This document shows positions 4,767 through 5,895 of a stretch of 5,895 nt of DNA, piece by piece. The position numbers and the translations under genes are program-made. The notes under the pieces are model-generated. The model did no database searches and had not been told where the DNA came from. It worked only from the letters and a program-made list of their open reading frames with translations. The stretch covers positions 1-5,895 of the forward strand of contig DMPD01000292.1 of the NCBI GenBank assembly GCA_003456125.1, read 5' to 3'. Position 1 is the first letter of the stretch; each line of letters begins with the position of its first letter. This DNA is from Cyanobacteria bacterium UBA8156. Its GTDB lineage: Bacteria; Cyanobacteriota; Cyanobacteriia; Pseudanabaenales; Pseudanabaenaceae.

Positions 4767-5789
4767 GTGGATCCAGAAAAGCAGAAGCAAATCATCGGAT
4801 ACTTTTTGGAAGAAGCCCTCGAGCACGTTGAGACCATCGAAAAAGGGTTACTCGACATCGAAACCATGGTGGCCGATCCAGAAATGGTCAATGAGGTTTT
4901 TCGGGCTGCCCACTCCATTAAGGGCGGGGCGGGGATGTTAGGGTTTTCCAGTATTCAACATACCGCGCACCGTTTTGAGGACTACTTCAAGGTCTTGCGG
5001 GAAGACCCCAACTTTCAGATAGACCAAACGGCGCAAAGTCTGTTCCTCTCGGCTCTGGACGGTCTTAAGGAGCTGTTGGATCAGTTGCAGTCGGAGGAGG
5101 GTTTGTCGGACGCTACGGCCACCAGTATCACCGAACGTTTGCAACCGGTGTTTGCGAAGTTGCAAGCCCACTTGGGATTTGCTGGCGATCGGGAAGCGGC
5201 CCCCGCTGTGGACAATCGCAAAGAAATCCTCATCGTCTTCCAGAAGGAGGTGCCACAGCGGTTGCGGGAGATGCTGGAACTGTTCAAGCAGCCGGACACG
5301 CCGACCGGCCGCCAAAAGCTCCGCGCACTGTGTGAGGGTTTGCGCCAACTGGGTGAGCGCTACCAACTGAAAGCTTGGCAAGAACTCCTGGCGGCGGTGC
5401 ACGAGGCAGTCGGTAATTCCGCCCTTTCCTACAAGGCGATCGCTCCGTTGGCCATCAAGGAAATCAAGCAGGCCCAAGAATTGGTCTTGGCCCAGCGGGC
5501 TTCGGAGATTGCTGTTCCCGCGGCACTGCGCAAAACCATCCCGATGACCGTCTCCCAAACCAACGGCAAACCGGACAGTTGGCTGGTCTTTGTGGAGCAA
5601 GTAGGCTGGCGGGTGATGGATAGTTGGGTCGGGGACAGTGGCTTGCGGTACAACCTGGATGCTCCTACCGGTCATTTGCCGGCACCCATCTGGCTGGCGA
5701 GCTGGAATCAAACCCAAGATGGAGAAGGGCGGGCCCTCGAAAAGGAATACAGCGCTTGGCGGCAAAAACTTTCCGATTGCGGACTCTAG
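4767..5789 (+). CDS. Hpt phosphotransfer protein with a C-terminal GUN4 half-domain
   Basis: With the GTG start this is a 340-residue protein. Residues 1-108 form an Hpt domain of the CheA/PilL type: the phospho-accepting histidine is His49 in FRAAHSIKGGAGMLG (45-59), followed by QHTAHRFEDYFKVL (64-77), and helices to about 135. Residues about 150-255 form a second helical module (FQKEVPQRLREMLELFKQ, then IKEIKQAQELVLAQRASEIAV) seen, as far as I recall, in cyanobacterial Hpt proteins of taxis and two-component loci. Such proteins relay phosphoryl groups between histidine kinases and response regulators in the cytosol. Residues about 259-340 are different: FVEQVGWRV (275-283), W287, LRYNLDAPTGHLPAP (293-307) and a C-terminal KLSDCGL. 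These are the closing motifs of a GUN4 domain, with the 17-residue VGW-to-AP spacing I expect for cyanobacterial GUN4. Its opening half sits at the end of the preceding gene. No kinase or receiver domain is present, so partners must be encoded elsewhere. The next gene overlaps its last 34 bases. Confidence 0.85.
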   Translation: MDPEKQKQIIGYFLEEALEHVETIEKGLLDIETMVADPEMVNEVFRAAHSIKGGAGMLGFSSIQHTAHRFEDYFKVLREDPNFQIDQTAQSLFLSALDGLKELLDQLQSEEGLSDATATSITERLQPVFAKLQAHLGFAGDREAAPAVDNRKEILIVFQKEVPQRLREMLELFKQPDTPTGRQKLRALCEGLRQLGERYQLKAWQELLAAVHEAVGNSALSYKAIAPLAIKEIKQAQELVLAQRASEIAVPAALRKTIPMTVSQTNGKPDSWLVFVEQVGWRVMDSWVGDSGLRYNLDAPTGHLPAPIWLASWNQTQDGEGRALEKEYSAWRQKLSDCGL

Positions 5790-5895
5790 GCTGGATTGGC
5801 CTAGGTCTGGGTAGTCTTTGGCTCACGGGTTGCGCCGAAACGCCGACCGGTATCTGGCTAGAGCGAGCCCTTGCCCCCACCCCGTCCATGGTCGA
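5756..5895 (+). CDS. Putative lipoprotein, N-terminal part (3' end outside window)
   Basis: An open frame runs to the end of the window and encodes a lipoprotein-type signal peptide: a short basic n-region (MAAKTFRLRT), a hydrophobic stretch (LGWIGLGLGSLW) and the lipobox LTGC with Cys26, then AETPTG. The product would be exported and lipid-anchored. No ATG lies in frame nearby, so I chose TTG at 5756, which has AAGGA (5742-5746) nine bases upstream. A second TTG at 5777 would leave a shorter n-region and has no ribosome binding site. With the 5756 start the gene overlaps the Hpt gene by 34 bases, which suggests translational coupling in one operon. The mature protein is too short here to assign a function. 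Confidence 0.6.
   Translation, partial: MAAKTFRLRTLGWIGLGLGSLWLTGCAETPTGIWLERALAPTPSMV

Noticed and set aside
4582..5555. GTCTCC at 4582-4587 and 5550-5555 as a target-site duplication flanking the Hpt insertion
   Set aside because: Six bases is little evidence, the upstream copy lies beyond the TGA stop, and joining at it would restore neither frame nor the domain.
1..5895. CRISPR array, tRNA or insertion sequence
   Set aside because: The only regular array is the 13-bp repeat with no spacers. No tRNA T-loop consensus, transposase or terminal inverted repeats were seen.

Overview
The window looks like a piece of cyanobacterial chromosome. It carries twelve copies of the HIP1 octamer GCGATCGC (starting at 183, 721, 865, 986, 1641, 1896, 2012, 2201, 3012, 3611, 4521 and 5436), has high GC coding sequence, and encodes proteins typical of oxygenic phototrophs: two GUN4 (tetrapyrrole-binding) loci and a Zam-type degenerate RNase II/R protein. 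The genus cannot be named from what is visible.

Layout. Bases 1-321 hold the 3' end of an unrecognised gene on the + strand. It meets tail to tail with a HEAT-repeat/GUN4 gene on the - strand (318-1106), the two stop codons sharing one CTAG. A 221-base divergent region with a strong composite hairpin follows. Then comes zam (1328-3559, +), an RNase II/R-family protein whose canonical catalytic aspartates are absent. A 516-base non-coding stretch (3560-4075) carries paired GTTAAC palindromes with a possible promoter, and a perfect 13-bp tandem repeat with regularly spaced GGG runs. Next are two consecutive + strand genes: a short protein ending in the first half of a GUN4 domain (4076-4573) and an Hpt phosphotransfer protein whose C-terminal tail is the second half of a GUN4 domain (4767-5789). 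The window ends inside a lipoprotein gene that overlaps the Hpt gene (5756-5895, partial).

The most notable observation is the split GUN4 domain. The 165-residue gene stops exactly after the FGFxxQKKVY motif, and the missing remainder (FxxxVGW...W...APxGHLP...) appears in frame at the end of the following Hpt gene, about 970 bases later. The simplest reading is that an Hpt gene, with its own leader and ribosome binding site, was inserted into a GUN4 gene. The result is either a broken GUN4 gene plus a chimeric Hpt protein, or a two-chain GUN4 module physically tied to a phosphorelay protein.

Functionally the window is themed around pigment and photosynthetic acclimation. GUN4 proteins bind porphyrins and stimulate Mg-chelatase. 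Zam mutants of Synechocystis are known for acetazolamide resistance and altered pigmentation. The Hpt protein resembles the CheA/PilL-type phosphotransfer proteins of cyanobacterial taxis and two-component systems. That these loci act together is inference from position only.
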